From: Lachnoclostridium phytofermentans ISDg | GTDB taxonomy: Bacteria; Bacillota; Clostridia; Lachnospirales; Lachnospiraceae | DNA length: 64,000 bases | NCBI RefSeq assembly: GCF_000018685.1 | Contig: NC_010001.1 | Coordinates: forward strand, 4,435,501 to 4,499,500 | Direction of reading: 5' to 3' | Shown: piece after piece, positions 37,601-46,384 of the stretch | How the letters are laid out: the number at the start of each line of letters is the position of its first letter | How positions within the stretch are numbered: the stretch's first letter is position 1 | The notes under the pieces: generated by a model | Databases searched by the model: none | What the model saw: only the letters and a program-made list of their open reading frames with translations | What the model was told of the DNA's origin: nothing | Translations under genes and position numbers: made by a program

Positions 37601-37648
37601 GACCATCTAGTCTGTAATTATTTTATCAGTTATGGACTAGATAGTCAA
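37601..37648 (-). promoter_or_regulatory. TetR-operon promoter with two palindromic operators
   Basis: On the minus strand TTGACT (37648-37643), a 17-base spacer and TAAAAT (37625-37620) form a promoter. GACTATCTAGTC (37646-37635) overlaps the -35 box. GACTAGATGGTC (37612-37601) lies just past the -10 box. The two 12-bp near-palindromes are related in sequence and their centres are 34 bp apart, about three helical turns. Confidence 0.75.
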
Positions 37649-37701
37649 TAATATTTTTACTTGTTTATAAATAGTATACTGTTAAAATTTTAATAATAAA
37701 A

Positions 37702-37729
37702 AATCCCACAGAATATAGACTGCAGGATT
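37702..37729 (-). terminator. terminator upstream of the TetR promoter
   Basis: On the minus strand AATCCTGCAG and CTGTGGGATT pair along ten positions (two G-U) and are followed by TTTTT. It would stop transcripts coming from the amidohydrolase gene. Confidence 0.7.
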
Positions 37730-38067
37730 GTAATGTAACCTATTTTTTGTAACTGTCATTTAAACCAAATCCCATACTATGGGAAAACCATAAAATAATA
37801 TAATAGCAACAAGAAAAAGCTCGACTCGTGAACTTTTCCTGCATCTGCATCTTGATCGCTGTTCCTGATACGTAAATAGCCATAGCATAGCTAGGACTAG
37901 TGTGACTGCCTGTCGCACAAAATGCCAGCCACACAAGTGGCTGGCATAAATAAAATATAGTTTAAACTAATCTCTCTAGATTATTAGCTATGTTTCAGAA
38001 GAACTTTATATTGAGCTACTTTTGAAATTTCACTCAGTCCATAAAATACTTTATATTTACTTAGATT
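37730..38067. other. spacer with dispersed repeat and strong hairpin
   Basis: No gene is supported. It contains a dispersed-repeat copy (37807-37843) and a perfect hairpin TGCCAGCCAC-ACAA-GTGGCTGGCA (37923-37946). On the minus strand the hairpin is followed by TTTTGTG, so it may be the first terminator of the amidohydrolase gene. Confidence 0.55.
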
Positions 38068-39279
38068 CTATTTAAATTCTCCGGATACACATTCTCCTTC
38101 AAATAAAACAACTCTTTCAGGGCAAACTCTTCCTATTAAGTGGGCAGAAGTCTCTGCCTTTACAAAAAGAATATTTCCTTTATCTCCGACCTTAGGCCAA
38201 ACCATATTTCCTTCTAGATCAAGAGGGGTTATGCCATTTGTAACAAGTCCTAAAGCCTGTGATAAGGAAACTTCATCAGTCATAGAAAAACATTCCGCCG
38301 CGCGACTTGCTCTTTCGATTAAGTCTCCCGATCCAAATGGGCTCCAGTGGTCATTAATATTATCATTAACTATATTTACCTTAACACCGTAACTTTCTAG
38401 CAATGGAATGGATAAAGCCTTCATCCCAATCGGAACGGTTGTATTAATTGCTATATTAGCCTCTTTTAAACGTTTTAAAGTAGCTATTACTACATCATTC
38501 GATACATCTGCAAGCGAAAATGCGTGACTTATTTGTACTTTTCCCTGCATATTCGTAGCAATCGTATAGTCAATGATACGATTGATTTCAAAAATACCTA
38601 AAGTACCTCTATCATGTAAATGGATATCAATTTCCTTCTGATATTTGGTTGCTAAATCAAACGTAATCTTTAATGATTTTTCAATGTCTCCATCAATTGT
38701 TGCTGGATCTACACTACCTATAGTTGTAACAGCCTCATCTTCTAATGATTTGCTTAATAAACCTAGTTCTTCTGTAACTACTGTTCCATGCTGTGGAAAT
38801 ACTACGATTTCATACTTTAATTTATGTTTGTTTTGTTCAAGAACTTCTTTGATAGCAGTAACATTATCTAACCCAATTACAGGGTCTACGTTCGTTTGTA
38901 CACGTAAAAACGTTGCACCCCTACCTGTAATCAAGTCTATTAAGGCTTGTGCTTTTTGCGGTGTATCTGCAAGAGCATCACGTAAAAATCCTCTCTCTTC
39001 TTCAATTCTTTCTGCAACACTATGCATTGGTACTACAGCATGCCATTTGCCACCGTAATGACCTTTATCCAAGTGAATATGATTATCCATAAGGGTCGGT
39101 AATGCCAAATACCCTTTTGCATCAATTACATCTTTTGCATCTTCAGGAACTACTGACGTAATTTCTTTGATACTGCCATCTTGAATGAATAGACAAACTT
39201 GTTCTGTCTTTGTTTCCATTGTATCTTTTACAATTTCTTCTCTTCCTATCTCAAGAAGCACATTCTTAATCCAACCCAT
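38068..39279 (-). CDS. amidohydrolase of the cytosine deaminase (CodA-like) family
   Basis: The 403-residue metal-dependent hydrolase has the metal-binding DNHIHLDKGHYGG at about 65, EIDIHLHDRGT, QISHAFSLAD and VNIVNDNINDHWSPFGSGDL, which holds the last Asp ligand. These match the cytosine deaminase branch rather than dihydroorotases. Substrates in this branch range from cytosine to isoguanine-like and other ring amines. GGAGG 11 bases before ATG 39279 sets the start. It is divergent from a MerR-type regulator and carries a MerR-type promoter. Confidence 0.85.
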   Translation of the reverse strand: MGWIKNVLLEIGREEIVKDTMETKTEQVCLFIQDGSIKEITSVVPEDAKDVIDAKGYLALPTLMDNHIHLDKGHYGGKWHAVVPMHSVAERIEEERGFLRDALADTPQKAQALIDLITGRGATFLRVQTNVDPVIGLDNVTAIKEVLEQNKHKLKYEIVVFPQHGTVVTEELGLLSKSLEDEAVTTIGSVDPATIDGDIEKSLKITFDLATKYQKEIDIHLHDRGTLGIFEINRIIDYTIATNMQGKVQISHAFSLADVSNDVVIATLKRLKEANIAINTTVPIGMKALSIPLLESYGVKVNIVNDNINDHWSPFGSGDLIERASRAAECFSMTDEVSLSQALGLVTNGITPLDLEGNMVWPKVGDKGNILFVKAETSAHLIGRVCPERVVLFEGECVSGEFK

Positions 39280-39361
39280 TCCTATGTTACCTCCAATTCT
39301 AATTTGCCTTACGTAATGTAATACTTTTATTATGGTTTGTATAAATTTCACTTCATAACCA

Positions 39362-39416
39362 TTGTATATTTTAATAACTACATGTAATATAAAGTATGGA
39401 GTAGCTCCATAGTCAA
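39362..39416. promoter_or_regulatory. divergent MerR-type promoter with 19-bp spacer and dyad
   Basis: For the minus-strand amidohydrolase: TTGACT (39416-39411), 19-bp spacer, TATATT (39391-39386). The spacer holds the dyad TATGGAG-TAG-CTCCATA (39395-39411). Over-long 19-bp spacers with a central dyad are the mark of MerR-activated promoters. For the plus-strand regulator: TTGTAT (39362-39367), 17-bp spacer, TAATAT (39385-39390), overlapping the same site. Confidence 0.8.
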
Positions 39417-39428
39417 GGGGGAAATTAC

Positions 39429-40253
39429 ATGGATGAGAATAATATGAACAAAAATAATATAAAATCCTTTACCACCGGAGAATTTGCTAAGAGATTTGGG
39501 ATCAAAAAAGATACTCTCTTCTATTATGATCGGATTGGTTTATTTCATCCAGCCAAGGTAGGGGATAACGACTATCGGTATTACACATTTGAACAACTTG
39601 ATGTCTTCTGGATGCTTCAATCTTTAAGAGAGCTTAACTTTCCAATTAAATCATTAAAAAACTATGTAAATGATCCCTCCCCGCAAAAATTAATTGATCT
39701 TTCGAAGGAACAGCTAACCCAAGTAAAAGAAGAAATAAAAAAGCTAGAGCAGATACAGTGGTTATTAAGTAATATCGTAGACTATACCGAGGAGGCACTT
39801 AGTGCACCTTTAGATGAATTCATTGTAAAAACCCTTCCTGATGAAACTATCCTATACAGCAATCCACTTCCTTTAAGAGAAGAGCTGAATACTGATGAGT
39901 GGTTTAACTTAACGGATCAGTTTTTAAAAGAGGCAGAACTAAAAGGCCCTGCTTACGCAGGTTCTATCATAAACCAAAAGGATATTGAATCTGGAATTTA
40001 TGGGAGAGTTGGCCGGCTTTTTGTCCGAAGGAATGACGCGAAATCTAAAATAAAGCCAGCAGGACTTTATGCAATAACTTACCACAAAGGGCCATTTGAA
40101 TTGCCGAAGGAACTTTATGAGCCATTTCTGCAAAAGATTAAAGAACAGGGATTAACGATATGCGGTGACGCGTACGAAGAATATCTTTTAGATAAGTTGG
40201 CAGTTCAAGACACCGATGATTTTATGATAAAAATTAGTATTGCGGTTTACTGA
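39429..40253 (+). CDS. MerR family transcriptional regulator with GyrI-like effector domain
   Basis: The 274-residue activator has a MerR DNA-binding domain (TGEFAKRFGIKKDTLFYYDR at residues 15-34, then RYYTFEQLDVFWMLQSLREL). A coiled-coil linker and a C-terminal effector-binding domain (about 120-274, with ITYHKGPFELPKELYEPF) follow, as in BmrR-type drug sensors. GGGGG precedes the ATG. The divergent amidohydrolase gene has the over-spaced promoter such proteins activate, so the pair likely forms one inducible unit. Confidence 0.9.
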   Translation: MDENNMNKNNIKSFTTGEFAKRFGIKKDTLFYYDRIGLFHPAKVGDNDYRYYTFEQLDVFWMLQSLRELNFPIKSLKNYVNDPSPQKLIDLSKEQLTQVKEEIKKLEQIQWLLSNIVDYTEEALSAPLDEFIVKTLPDETILYSNPLPLREELNTDEWFNLTDQFLKEAELKGPAYAGSIINQKDIESGIYGRVGRLFVRRNDAKSKIKPAGLYAITYHKGPFELPKELYEPFLQKIKEQGLTICGDAYEEYLLDKLAVQDTDDFMIKISIAVY

Positions 40254-40273
40254 TTGGACTTAGTTTTAAAGAG

Positions 40274-40308
40274 AAATCCCCAAATATTGTGAACATATTT
40301 GGGGATTT
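40274..40308 (+). terminator. terminator of the MerR-type gene
   Basis: AAATCCCCAAATAT (40274-40287) pairs perfectly with ATATTTGGGGATTT (40295-40308). Confidence 0.8.
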
Positions 40309-40315
40309 GCTATTA

Positions 40316-40347
40316 AAAAGACTTCGCATATTTTCGCGAAGTCTTTT
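40316..40347. terminator. terminator of the SHOCT-domain gene
   Basis: AAAAGACTTCGC (40316-40327) pairs with GCGAAGTCTTTT (40336-40347). A- and T-runs on both sides make it effective in both directions. Confidence 0.85.
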
Positions 40348-40354
40348 GGGTTAA

Positions 40355-40843
40355 TTATATATCTAATAATTGTTTTTTCTTTATATCATACTCTTCTTGT
40401 GTAATAGCACCTGCGTCTAATAATTCCTTCATTTTTTTCAAATTATCAAGTTTCAAATTATCTTCTACAAGTTTTTCTTGTGATTTTTTCTCTTCCTCAA
40501 CTTTCTTTTTCTGTTCATTTACCATATCTTTTGAACGTCCACAAGCACATGTTCCCGTATAACTTGGATTAACTCTACCACACTGACAATTCCAACCATC
40601 ATTGCGAAGCATTCTTTTCCCGCTTTCTTCTTGTGCCACTTGACTAAGTAGCGAAGATGCTTGATAATCATAGCTGCTATGGCACTCTGGTTTTGTCAAA
40701 GCAACAATTAGCGCTATAAAGCCAAAGAAAAAACCCCACCAAAACCAATTTTCATCATAACCTTTGTTATTAACAACAGCATCTGTCGCAAATCCCCAAA
40801 TAACGCCCTGAATAATAAATCCTACAAGCCATCCAAACCACAT
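40355..40843 (-). CDS. membrane protein with zinc-ribbon-like and SHOCT domains
   Basis: The 162-residue product has two N-terminal hydrophobic helices (about 3-22 and 32-50). A four-Cys ribbon-like motif (NCQCGRVNPSYTGTCACG, about 84-101), a Lys/Glu-rich coiled coil, and a C-terminal SHOCT motif (LKKMKELLDAGAITQEEYDI) follow. SHOCT is a short C-terminal oligomerisation-type motif found on many membrane proteins. The function is unknown. GGAGG precedes the ATG. Confidence 0.8.
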   Translation of the reverse strand: MWFGWLVGFIIQGVIWGFATDAVVNNKGYDENWFWWGFFFGFIALIVALTKPECHSSYDYQASSLLSQVAQEESGKRMLRNDGWNCQCGRVNPSYTGTCACGRSKDMVNEQKKKVEEEKKSQEKLVEDNLKLDNLKKMKELLDAGAITQEEYDIKKKQLLDI

Positions 40844-40986
40844 AGTAGCACCTCCACCATAATATTGTTTATTATCTCATTAAATGCTATTTTTGTCTAT
40901 AAAATCGCATAAATTCTTCCAATTATTCCTATCGTATTTCCTGCGAATATTTCTGCCATTCAATAATTTCAAATACCTTTTTTCTA

Positions 40987-41838
40987 TTAATCTTCATCAT
41001 AGCAAAAGTCTCTAATTATTTCTAAAACCTCCTCCGACCAAAAAGCATTTCCGTTATGCCCCACGCCCTCTAGTTCATAATATTCAACTGATTTCTTTTT
41101 ATCTTTTAATGCCTGATACAGATTTCTACTGTGCTCTACGGATACGATACAATCCTGATCTCCATGCAATAGAATCACGGGCGGCAACGGTAGGCTCTCT
41201 CTTATATACATTTCACAGGATGCTTGCTTTGCAAGCTCAGGATTTTCCTCTACTCGTTCAACTCCCAACAATTCTGCAGTAGGTCTTTTCTTCATCCAAA
41301 ATGGTAGCTGTTCCTTCTGGCATAACATTAAATCAGATGGTGCTGCTTGAGCAATAACACCTTTTATTTCGTAATCCTTCATACCTACTGTTTCTGGTCC
41401 CCACACACCATTTGCCTTAGTAAAAGCTGTCATCAATGCAACGTGACCTCCTGCAGAATGTCCAGCCAAAAATATTCGCGAAGGATCTATATGAAATCTC
41501 TGAGCGTTCTCAACTAAATAGCATGCTGCTCGGTGTATATCTTCAATAGGCGCTGGGAAAATAGCAATATCGCACTCTCGATGCTGCACCATAGCAATCA
41601 CAATTTCATGCTCTGCCAATTTGCATACCTTTGGTATGTCATTGTACATTTCCTGTCTATGCCATGCAGCACCAGGCACATATAAAACAACCGGATATCT
41701 GGTGTCCTCTTCCCATTCTCTTCGGTATGGAATAATTAGCTGAAGTTTTCGCTGACATCCATCAATATTGCAATACAATTCTTCTGGCGCATATAACCAT
41801 TCTGTTTCATTATATGTTACTGATATTTTTTTCAACAT
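40987..41838 (-). CDS. alpha/beta hydrolase (esterase/acetylesterase type)
   Basis: The 283-residue hydrolase has the oxyanion-hole region YPVVLYVPGAAW, the nucleophile elbow FLAGHSAGGHVAL (Ser at about 130), Asp in LLHGDQDCIVS and His in GVGHNG near the C terminus. It belongs to the BD-FAE/Abhydrolase_3-like group that removes acyl groups from small esters or carbohydrates. No signal peptide is seen. GGGAGG before ATG 41838 sets the start. Confidence 0.85.
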   Translation of the reverse strand: MLKKISVTYNETEWLYAPEELYCNIDGCQRKLQLIIPYRREWEEDTRYPVVLYVPGAAWHRQEMYNDIPKVCKLAEHEIVIAMVQHRECDIAIFPAPIEDIHRAACYLVENAQRFHIDPSRIFLAGHSAGGHVALMTAFTKANGVWGPETVGMKDYEIKGVIAQAAPSDLMLCQKEQLPFWMKKRPTAELLGVERVEENPELAKQASCEMYIRESLPLPPVILLHGDQDCIVSVEHSRNLYQALKDKKKSVEYYELEGVGHNGNAFWSEEVLEIIRDFCYDED

Positions 41839-42066
41839 TTTGTCCTCCCACAAAAATTATTCTGTTTTCAATTTTAATATGTATTTCTAGCTAATTAAAC
41901 TACAATGTACTACCCCTACTATTTGCAAGGGTCTTGTAATATCCGTATTCTGTTTTGATTATCTCTTTGAGAACTTTCAACCCTTGTTTTAAAGACTTGC
42001 GATCGTTTTTGTTCTCTGTATGTACTCTACGCAAACTATCTGCTATTTTTCAGTTTGCTTGACTTA

Positions 42067-42570
42067 TTAATCACAAAACTTTAGTATTAGATCTGCACAT
42101 TCCGCCACAGAAAGTCTGCTTGTATCGATAGTGTAATTGTAGGTAATGTTCTTTTCCATGATTTCCATCTGGATCTCTGACTTGTTCTCGGCTCTATCAC
42201 CACACTCAATATTTCTCTTCCTACATATCTCAAGAGGGCAATATACTTCCACGATCTGTAAAGGATAGCCCTCAAATATTTGCTTCAGTTTTTTATAATG
42301 CTCCTCAAGCCCTGGAAGATTCATAATTAATCCGTCAATCAATACATCTCTTCCTTGACTCGAAAAACCGCATGCAGCATAATACATTGCAATAATTGCC
42401 TCACTGTAATGCGTCCCTTCATCTACTGCCCATTCAGGTATTGTTTCTTCAAAAAGATCATACGACAATGCATAATATAATTCACCTTCACGCGTAAAGA
42501 TTTCGTTTACGATAGATGTTTTTCCTGTACTAGTAACACCGTTTAAAAATATTATTCTCCCTTCTCTCAT
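42067..42570 (-). CDS. chloramphenicol phosphotransferase-like P-loop kinase
   Basis: The 167-residue protein begins with a P-loop, IIFLNGVTSTGKTSIVNEIF, in the CPT style (GVTSTGKT). It keeps the general kinase layout with DVLIDGLIMNLPG and VYCPLEICRKRNIECGDR (lid-like Arg residues). CPT-like proteins phosphorylate small molecules. Only the Streptomyces enzyme is known to act on chloramphenicol, so resistance should not be inferred. AAAGG precedes the ATG. Confidence 0.75.
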   Translation of the reverse strand: MREGRIIFLNGVTSTGKTSIVNEIFTREGELYYALSYDLFEETIPEWAVDEGTHYSEAIIAMYYAACGFSSQGRDVLIDGLIMNLPGLEEHYKKLKQIFEGYPLQIVEVYCPLEICRKRNIECGDRAENKSEIQMEIMEKNITYNYTIDTSRLSVAECADLILKFCD

Positions 42571-42781
42571 AATGTTTTACCTTTCTATTAAAATACAATA
42601 ATGATCTTTTCATTATTCATTTTATTCTTTTACATATTTTATCAAATTTTATTCCATAATTCTACACCAACAGCTATAATAAAATTTTAGTAAAATTATG
42701 TTTAGAAAAATGTTCTCTACTTGTCTTCATTTACATTTATTTTTATTATTTCGTGTTATTTCTCTATTTTTTTATAATAAA

Positions 42782-42816
42782 AAAAGCCTTGCAAACACTG
42801 TATTTGCAAGGCTTTT
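42782..42816 (-). terminator. terminator of the rplM-rpsI operon
   Basis: AAAAGCCTTGCAAA (42782-42795) pairs perfectly with TTTGCAAGGCTTTT (42803-42816). The A-run on the left gives a T-run on the minus strand. Confidence 0.93.
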
Positions 42817-42840
42817 GAATATATTGCATAATATTTCCAA

Positions 42841-43233
42841 TTATCTCTTGGAGAACTGTGGAGCACGACGAGCTGCTTTTAAGCCGTACTTCTTTCTTTC
42901 CTTCATTCTTGGATCTCTTGTTAAGAAACCTGCCTTCTTTAATGCTGGACGGTAATCAGCATCTGCCTGTAAAAGGGCTCTGGAGATACCATGTCTGATA
43001 GCACCTGCCTGACCTGTAAAACCACCACCATGAACGTTAACAAGAACGTCGAATTTATCAGCTGTCTCTGTTAATACAAGTGGCTGACGAGCGATAAGCT
43101 TTAATGTCTCAAGACCGAAATATGCATCCATATCTCTTTTATTTATTGTTACTTTACCTGTACCAGGTACAAGGTAAACTCTAGCGATACTACTTTTTCT
43201 TCTACCAGTTCCGTAATATTTTGCTTTAGCCAA
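42841..43233 (-). CDS. rpsI: 30S ribosomal protein S9
   Basis: The 130-residue small-subunit protein has the hallmark start YYGTGRRKSSIARVYLVPG, the middle motif VHGGGFTGQAGAIRHGISRA and the basic C-terminal tail (KYGLKAARRAPQFSKR) that reaches the tRNA P site. It follows rplM by 25 bases with its own ribosome-binding site. This is the usual rplM-rpsI operon. Confidence 0.98.
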   Translation of the reverse strand: MAKAKYYGTGRRKSSIARVYLVPGTGKVTINKRDMDAYFGLETLKLIARQPLVLTETADKFDVLVNVHGGGFTGQAGAIRHGISRALLQADADYRPALKKAGFLTRDPRMKERKKYGLKAARRAPQFSKR

Positions 43234-43258
43234 TGTTATTTCCTCCTTTCAGTCCGAA

Positions 43259-43693
43259 TTAGTATTTGATTTCAAGTACTTCTGGTTTCTGAGCTGCATT
43301 GTTGTGCTCTGGACCAGCGTATACGTGTAATTTGTTTAACATAGATCTTCCTAAAGGTCCCTTTGGAAGCATGCCTTTCACTGCAAGAGTGATAACATCT
43401 TCAGGCTTCTTTGCTAACATTTCTTTTAATGTAGTTTCTCTTACTCCACCTGGATAATCAGAGTGGCTGAAGTAGATCTTCTGATCCATCTTCTTACCTG
43501 TTACCTTAATCTTGTCAGCATTGACAACGATTACGTAATCACCTGTATCGATGTGTGGTGTATAGATTGCCTTGTTCTTACCTCTTAAAACTTTTGCGAT
43601 CTCAGAAGAGAGACGTCCTAATGTATGTCCTGTAGCGTCAACTACATACCATTTTCTTTCAATAGTTGCTGGACTTGCCATAAAGCTTTTCAT
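43259..43693 (-). CDS. rplM: 50S ribosomal protein L13
   Basis: The 144-residue large-subunit protein starts MKSFMASPATIERKWYVVDA and carries LGRLSSEIAKVLRGKNKAIY, DTGDYVIVVNADKI and GMLPKGPLGRSMLNKLHVY. AAGGAGG precedes the ATG. It leads the rplM-rpsI operon behind a strong promoter and a structured ~130-base leader. Confidence 0.98.
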   Translation of the reverse strand: MKSFMASPATIERKWYVVDATGHTLGRLSSEIAKVLRGKNKAIYTPHIDTGDYVIVVNADKIKVTGKKMDQKIYFSHSDYPGGVRETTLKEMLAKKPEDVITLAVKGMLPKGPLGRSMLNKLHVYAGPEHNNAAQKPEVLEIKY

Positions 43694-43855
43694 TGGTTTA
43701 CCTCCTTAATATAATTTCGTATTTTATTAAGCGGACCTTCATAATCCGCTTTGATGTTTCGATTCGCTAAACGCCCCTATTTCATGGCTTTCAGACCATT
43801 TGCGGTTAATTTAAGTCACTTCGTGTATTATATAGTACAAAATAGTTGGTGTCAA
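43694..43855 (-). promoter_or_regulatory. promoter and structured leader of rplM
   Basis: TTGACA (43855-43850), a 17-bp spacer and TATAAT (43832-43827) form a consensus promoter on the minus strand. The leader of about 120 bases contains the hairpin AAGCGGA...TCCGCTT (43751-43745 with 43735-43729) close to the ribosome-binding site. Firmicute rplM leaders are known autoregulatory RNAs (L13 leader), and this may be one. I could not match the consensus base by base. Confidence 0.6.
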
Positions 43856-44004
43856 GCAGGATTCTACTGATTTTTTTGTAAATTTGAAAATTTTCTGATT
43901 TGATGTGCTAATTAGTCACATTGGAAATGACTAATATCAATACACTAGAATTATTCGAATTTTCAGAGTTAATTACATATTCGTAGTATAGTATAAACCT
44001 ATAA

Positions 44005-44033
44005 TTGCAGTTTTACTTTTCGTCAGTTATAAT
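44005..44033 (+). promoter_or_regulatory. promoter of the two-component system
   Basis: TTGCAG (44005-44010), 17 bases, TATAAT (44028-44033) on the plus strand. Downstream, AAAGGAG (44118-44124) is well placed for a GTG at 44132 that opens a five-codon frame (GTG AAC TCT TTT CCT TGA) ahead of the kinase ATG at 44160. Confidence 0.65.
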
Positions 44034-44159
44034 TAGAAAAGGAATGTTTTTCCTCTCAAATCAAAAGAATGTCGAAACAATTGTCCACAACACTTATTAC
44101 TAAACTCTTAAACTTATAAAGGAGATATCAAGTGAACTCTTTTCCTTGATTATTATACC

Positions 44160-45500
44160 ATGTCATTAACTAATTTTATAAAAAAAATAGATGTAAACCA
44201 AGAATCTATGATGGTATATAATTTAAAATCCAATATCGATGAAGTATTTACCACAGTAGTAGCTCTACTTCTGACTATTGTTAGTATTTTTCGTCAAGCT
44301 GTTTTTCCTATTGCTGTCATGATTGGATGCGGTAGTTATTTCTTATTACGCAATATTTACCGTTATGAAGATTGCCCAGATAGAAAATTACTCTATCTTT
44401 TTTTCCTATTTATAAATTACATAATACTCACAATGATCGTACCAAACCATTCTATCGTACTTTTCATAATTCCTATTGTATCTCTTTTACCAAGTAATGC
44501 TTTAAAAATTTTATGGTTTCGCTATAGTTATTATTTCCTTCCGATTCTTTTATCACTATTAAATTACCTCGTGTGGTATCCAACTTACTATAAAAAGGCT
44601 GGTAAACTTAACCCTGCTACCTACTTAACCTTCTTTGGTTCTCTGATTCTTATTGAGCTATCACTCTTAATCTATGCTAAGTTAAGAACGGCTTATTATT
44701 ATATCCTCTATAAGGATGCCAACATGAAGGATGCATTAAACCATACAGCGATAGCAAAACTATCGGAACATAATCTAAACCAACGTCTAGCATTACAAAA
44801 TGCAGTGATTGATCGAAATGCTAGATTAGAAGAGCGAGAGGCAATTGGACGTACCATTCATAATGTGGTTGGCCATACAATTACGTCTGCTTTAATAACT
44901 TTAGAAGCTGCCGAACTTTTAGCAAATCAAGACAGTGAACTTAGCAAAGAAAAAATAATGATTGCGAAAGAACGCTTAGGACAAAGTCTTACCACCATCC
45001 GCCGTGCGGTTCGCCTTGTAGACAATGCCAATACCTCAATTCCTTTGACTGATCTTTTTTATACCATGACCTCTACCATACAGGAATTTACCCAAGACAC
45101 CTCGCTAAGAGTGCGTCATAACATTCAGATAACAAATGAGAAGGATACTTCCCTTAATAAATATGCTCAATTTTCCATAGAAACCAAGCATGCAGAGTTT
45201 CTTCATGGTGCAATTTTGGAATGTCTGACCAACGGGCAAAAACATGGAAACGCTACCGCATTTTTAATTTTAGCTACAATAGAATATTCCATTCTTACAA
45301 TTAGTGTATCAGATAATGGTAGTTCTATGAAGCAATTAACACCAGTAGAACAGGAAAGGTGCCTTCTGCAGGGATATGGACTTAAAAAAATAAAAACTTA
45401 TCTAGAAAATATAGGCGGTGAGTTTTCATTAAATTATATGGATGATTTTTGGGTTGTTATGAAGTTACCATTGCTCACCGAAAAATCAATGCAGAAATGA
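44160..45500 (+). CDS. NarL-type sensor histidine kinase
   Basis: The 446-residue membrane kinase has about six N-terminal helices (residues 30-185) and almost no extracellular domain. The phospho-acceptor helix is EREAIGRTIHNVVGHTITSA (about 222-241, His in IHN). An ATPase domain follows with the N-box LECLTNGQKHGNA, the DNGSS motif and GYGLKK. It is of the HisKA_3 type that pairs with LuxR-like response regulators, such as the one encoded nine bases downstream. No ribosome-binding site lies close to ATG 44160, so the start is uncertain. An in-frame stop at 44133-44135 rules out a longer version. Confidence 0.85.
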   Translation: MSLTNFIKKIDVNQESMMVYNLKSNIDEVFTTVVALLLTIVSIFRQAVFPIAVMIGCGSYFLLRNIYRYEDCPDRKLLYLFFLFINYIILTMIVPNHSIVLFIIPIVSLLPSNALKILWFRYSYYFLPILLSLLNYLVWYPTYYKKAGKLNPATYLTFFGSLILIELSLLIYAKLRTAYYYILYKDANMKDALNHTAIAKLSEHNLNQRLALQNAVIDRNARLEEREAIGRTIHNVVGHTITSALITLEAAELLANQDSELSKEKIMIAKERLGQSLTTIRRAVRLVDNANTSIPLTDLFYTMTSTIQEFTQDTSLRVRHNIQITNEKDTSLNKYAQFSIETKHAEFLHGAILECLTNGQKHGNATAFLILATIEYSILTISVSDNGSSMKQLTPVEQERCLLQGYGLKKIKTYLENIGGEFSLNYMDDFWVVMKLPLLTEKSMQK

Positions 45501-45508
45501 GGGAAAAC

Positions 45509-46207
45509 ATGAATACCAAATATAAAGTACTGCTTGTAGATGACGAAACTCTTTTATTAGAGAGCTTAGAAATCATTCTAACCTTATCAGAAGAATATGA
45601 GATCGTCGGCAAAGCCCGCAATGGTTTGGAAGCCCTAGAATGTATCAATCATATTGTGCCTGACTTGGCTATGATTGACCTTAACATGGAGACGATTGGT
45701 GGGCTTGAATTAATACGAAATATCCGAAACCAGTATGATTCTATGAAAATTTTAGTACTAACAACCTTTTATGATGAAAGAAATATTACTCTAGCTATGC
45801 AATATGGAGCAAATGGTTATTTATTGAAAGATTCCGGACGTAATGCGATTCTTACCGCACTATTAAATATCCGAAATGGTCAAAGCGTAATTGACCAGAA
45901 AGTATTAGAAACCTTGACCAAGCTAATCTCTGATAAGAAGTCTTCAAAAAAATCAAACACGATAGCTTCTTTAACAAATTTGGATTCACCTCAAAACATA
46001 ATACTCCCACTTTCAGAGTTAACCAAGAGAGAGCATGAAATATGTGCAATGATAGCAGAAGGTTTTACTAACTCACAAATTGCAAGTTTTCTCTATATAT
46101 CAGAAGGAACCGTAAAAAACTATATCTCTTCTATCTATGATAAATTACAGATTCATGACCGTGCTGCTCTTGCCGTCGCACTAACCAAGACTAACAGAAT
46201 AATTTAA
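45509..46207 (+). CDS. NarL/LuxR-family response regulator
   Basis: The 232-residue DNA-binding regulator has a receiver domain with VLLVDDETLL, the phospho-acceptor Asp in LAMIDLNMET (about 53), TTFYDE and the Lys in LLKDSGR. A C-terminal LuxR helix-turn-helix follows (LTKREHEICAMIAEGFTNSQ, IASFLYISEGTVKNYISSIY). GAGGG seven bases before ATG 45509 sets the start. With the upstream kinase it probably controls the ABC transporter genes that follow, as is common for such clusters. Confidence 0.92.
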   Translation: MNTKYKVLLVDDETLLLESLEIILTLSEEYEIVGKARNGLEALECINHIVPDLAMIDLNMETIGGLELIRNIRNQYDSMKILVLTTFYDERNITLAMQYGANGYLLKDSGRNAILTALLNIRNGQSVIDQKVLETLTKLISDKKSSKKSNTIASLTNLDSPQNIILPLSELTKREHEICAMIAEGFTNSQIASFLYISEGTVKNYISSIYDKLQIHDRAALAVALTKTNRII

Positions 46208-46384
46208 TGACATATAATTGATGAAATTAGATCAAATCAGTTAATGAATGGTTCAAAGCACCACTGAAATAAGATAATTAGGATTACAAACACCGAAAGA
46301 TGAAAGTAATTTAAGTTTCATTACACCATATAGAAATTCATAAACCTCACATACCAGGATTCGCAAGCATCTTAAACTGGCTAT

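Noticed and set aside
37740..37934. Minus-strand reading frame of 64 codons starting with GTG
   Set aside because: It runs through a dispersed repeat and a hairpin and has no ribosome-binding site, so it is most likely chance.
42067..42570. Chloramphenicol resistance gene
   Set aside because: Similarity is to the broad CPT-like P-loop kinase family. Nothing in the sequence shows chloramphenicol as substrate.
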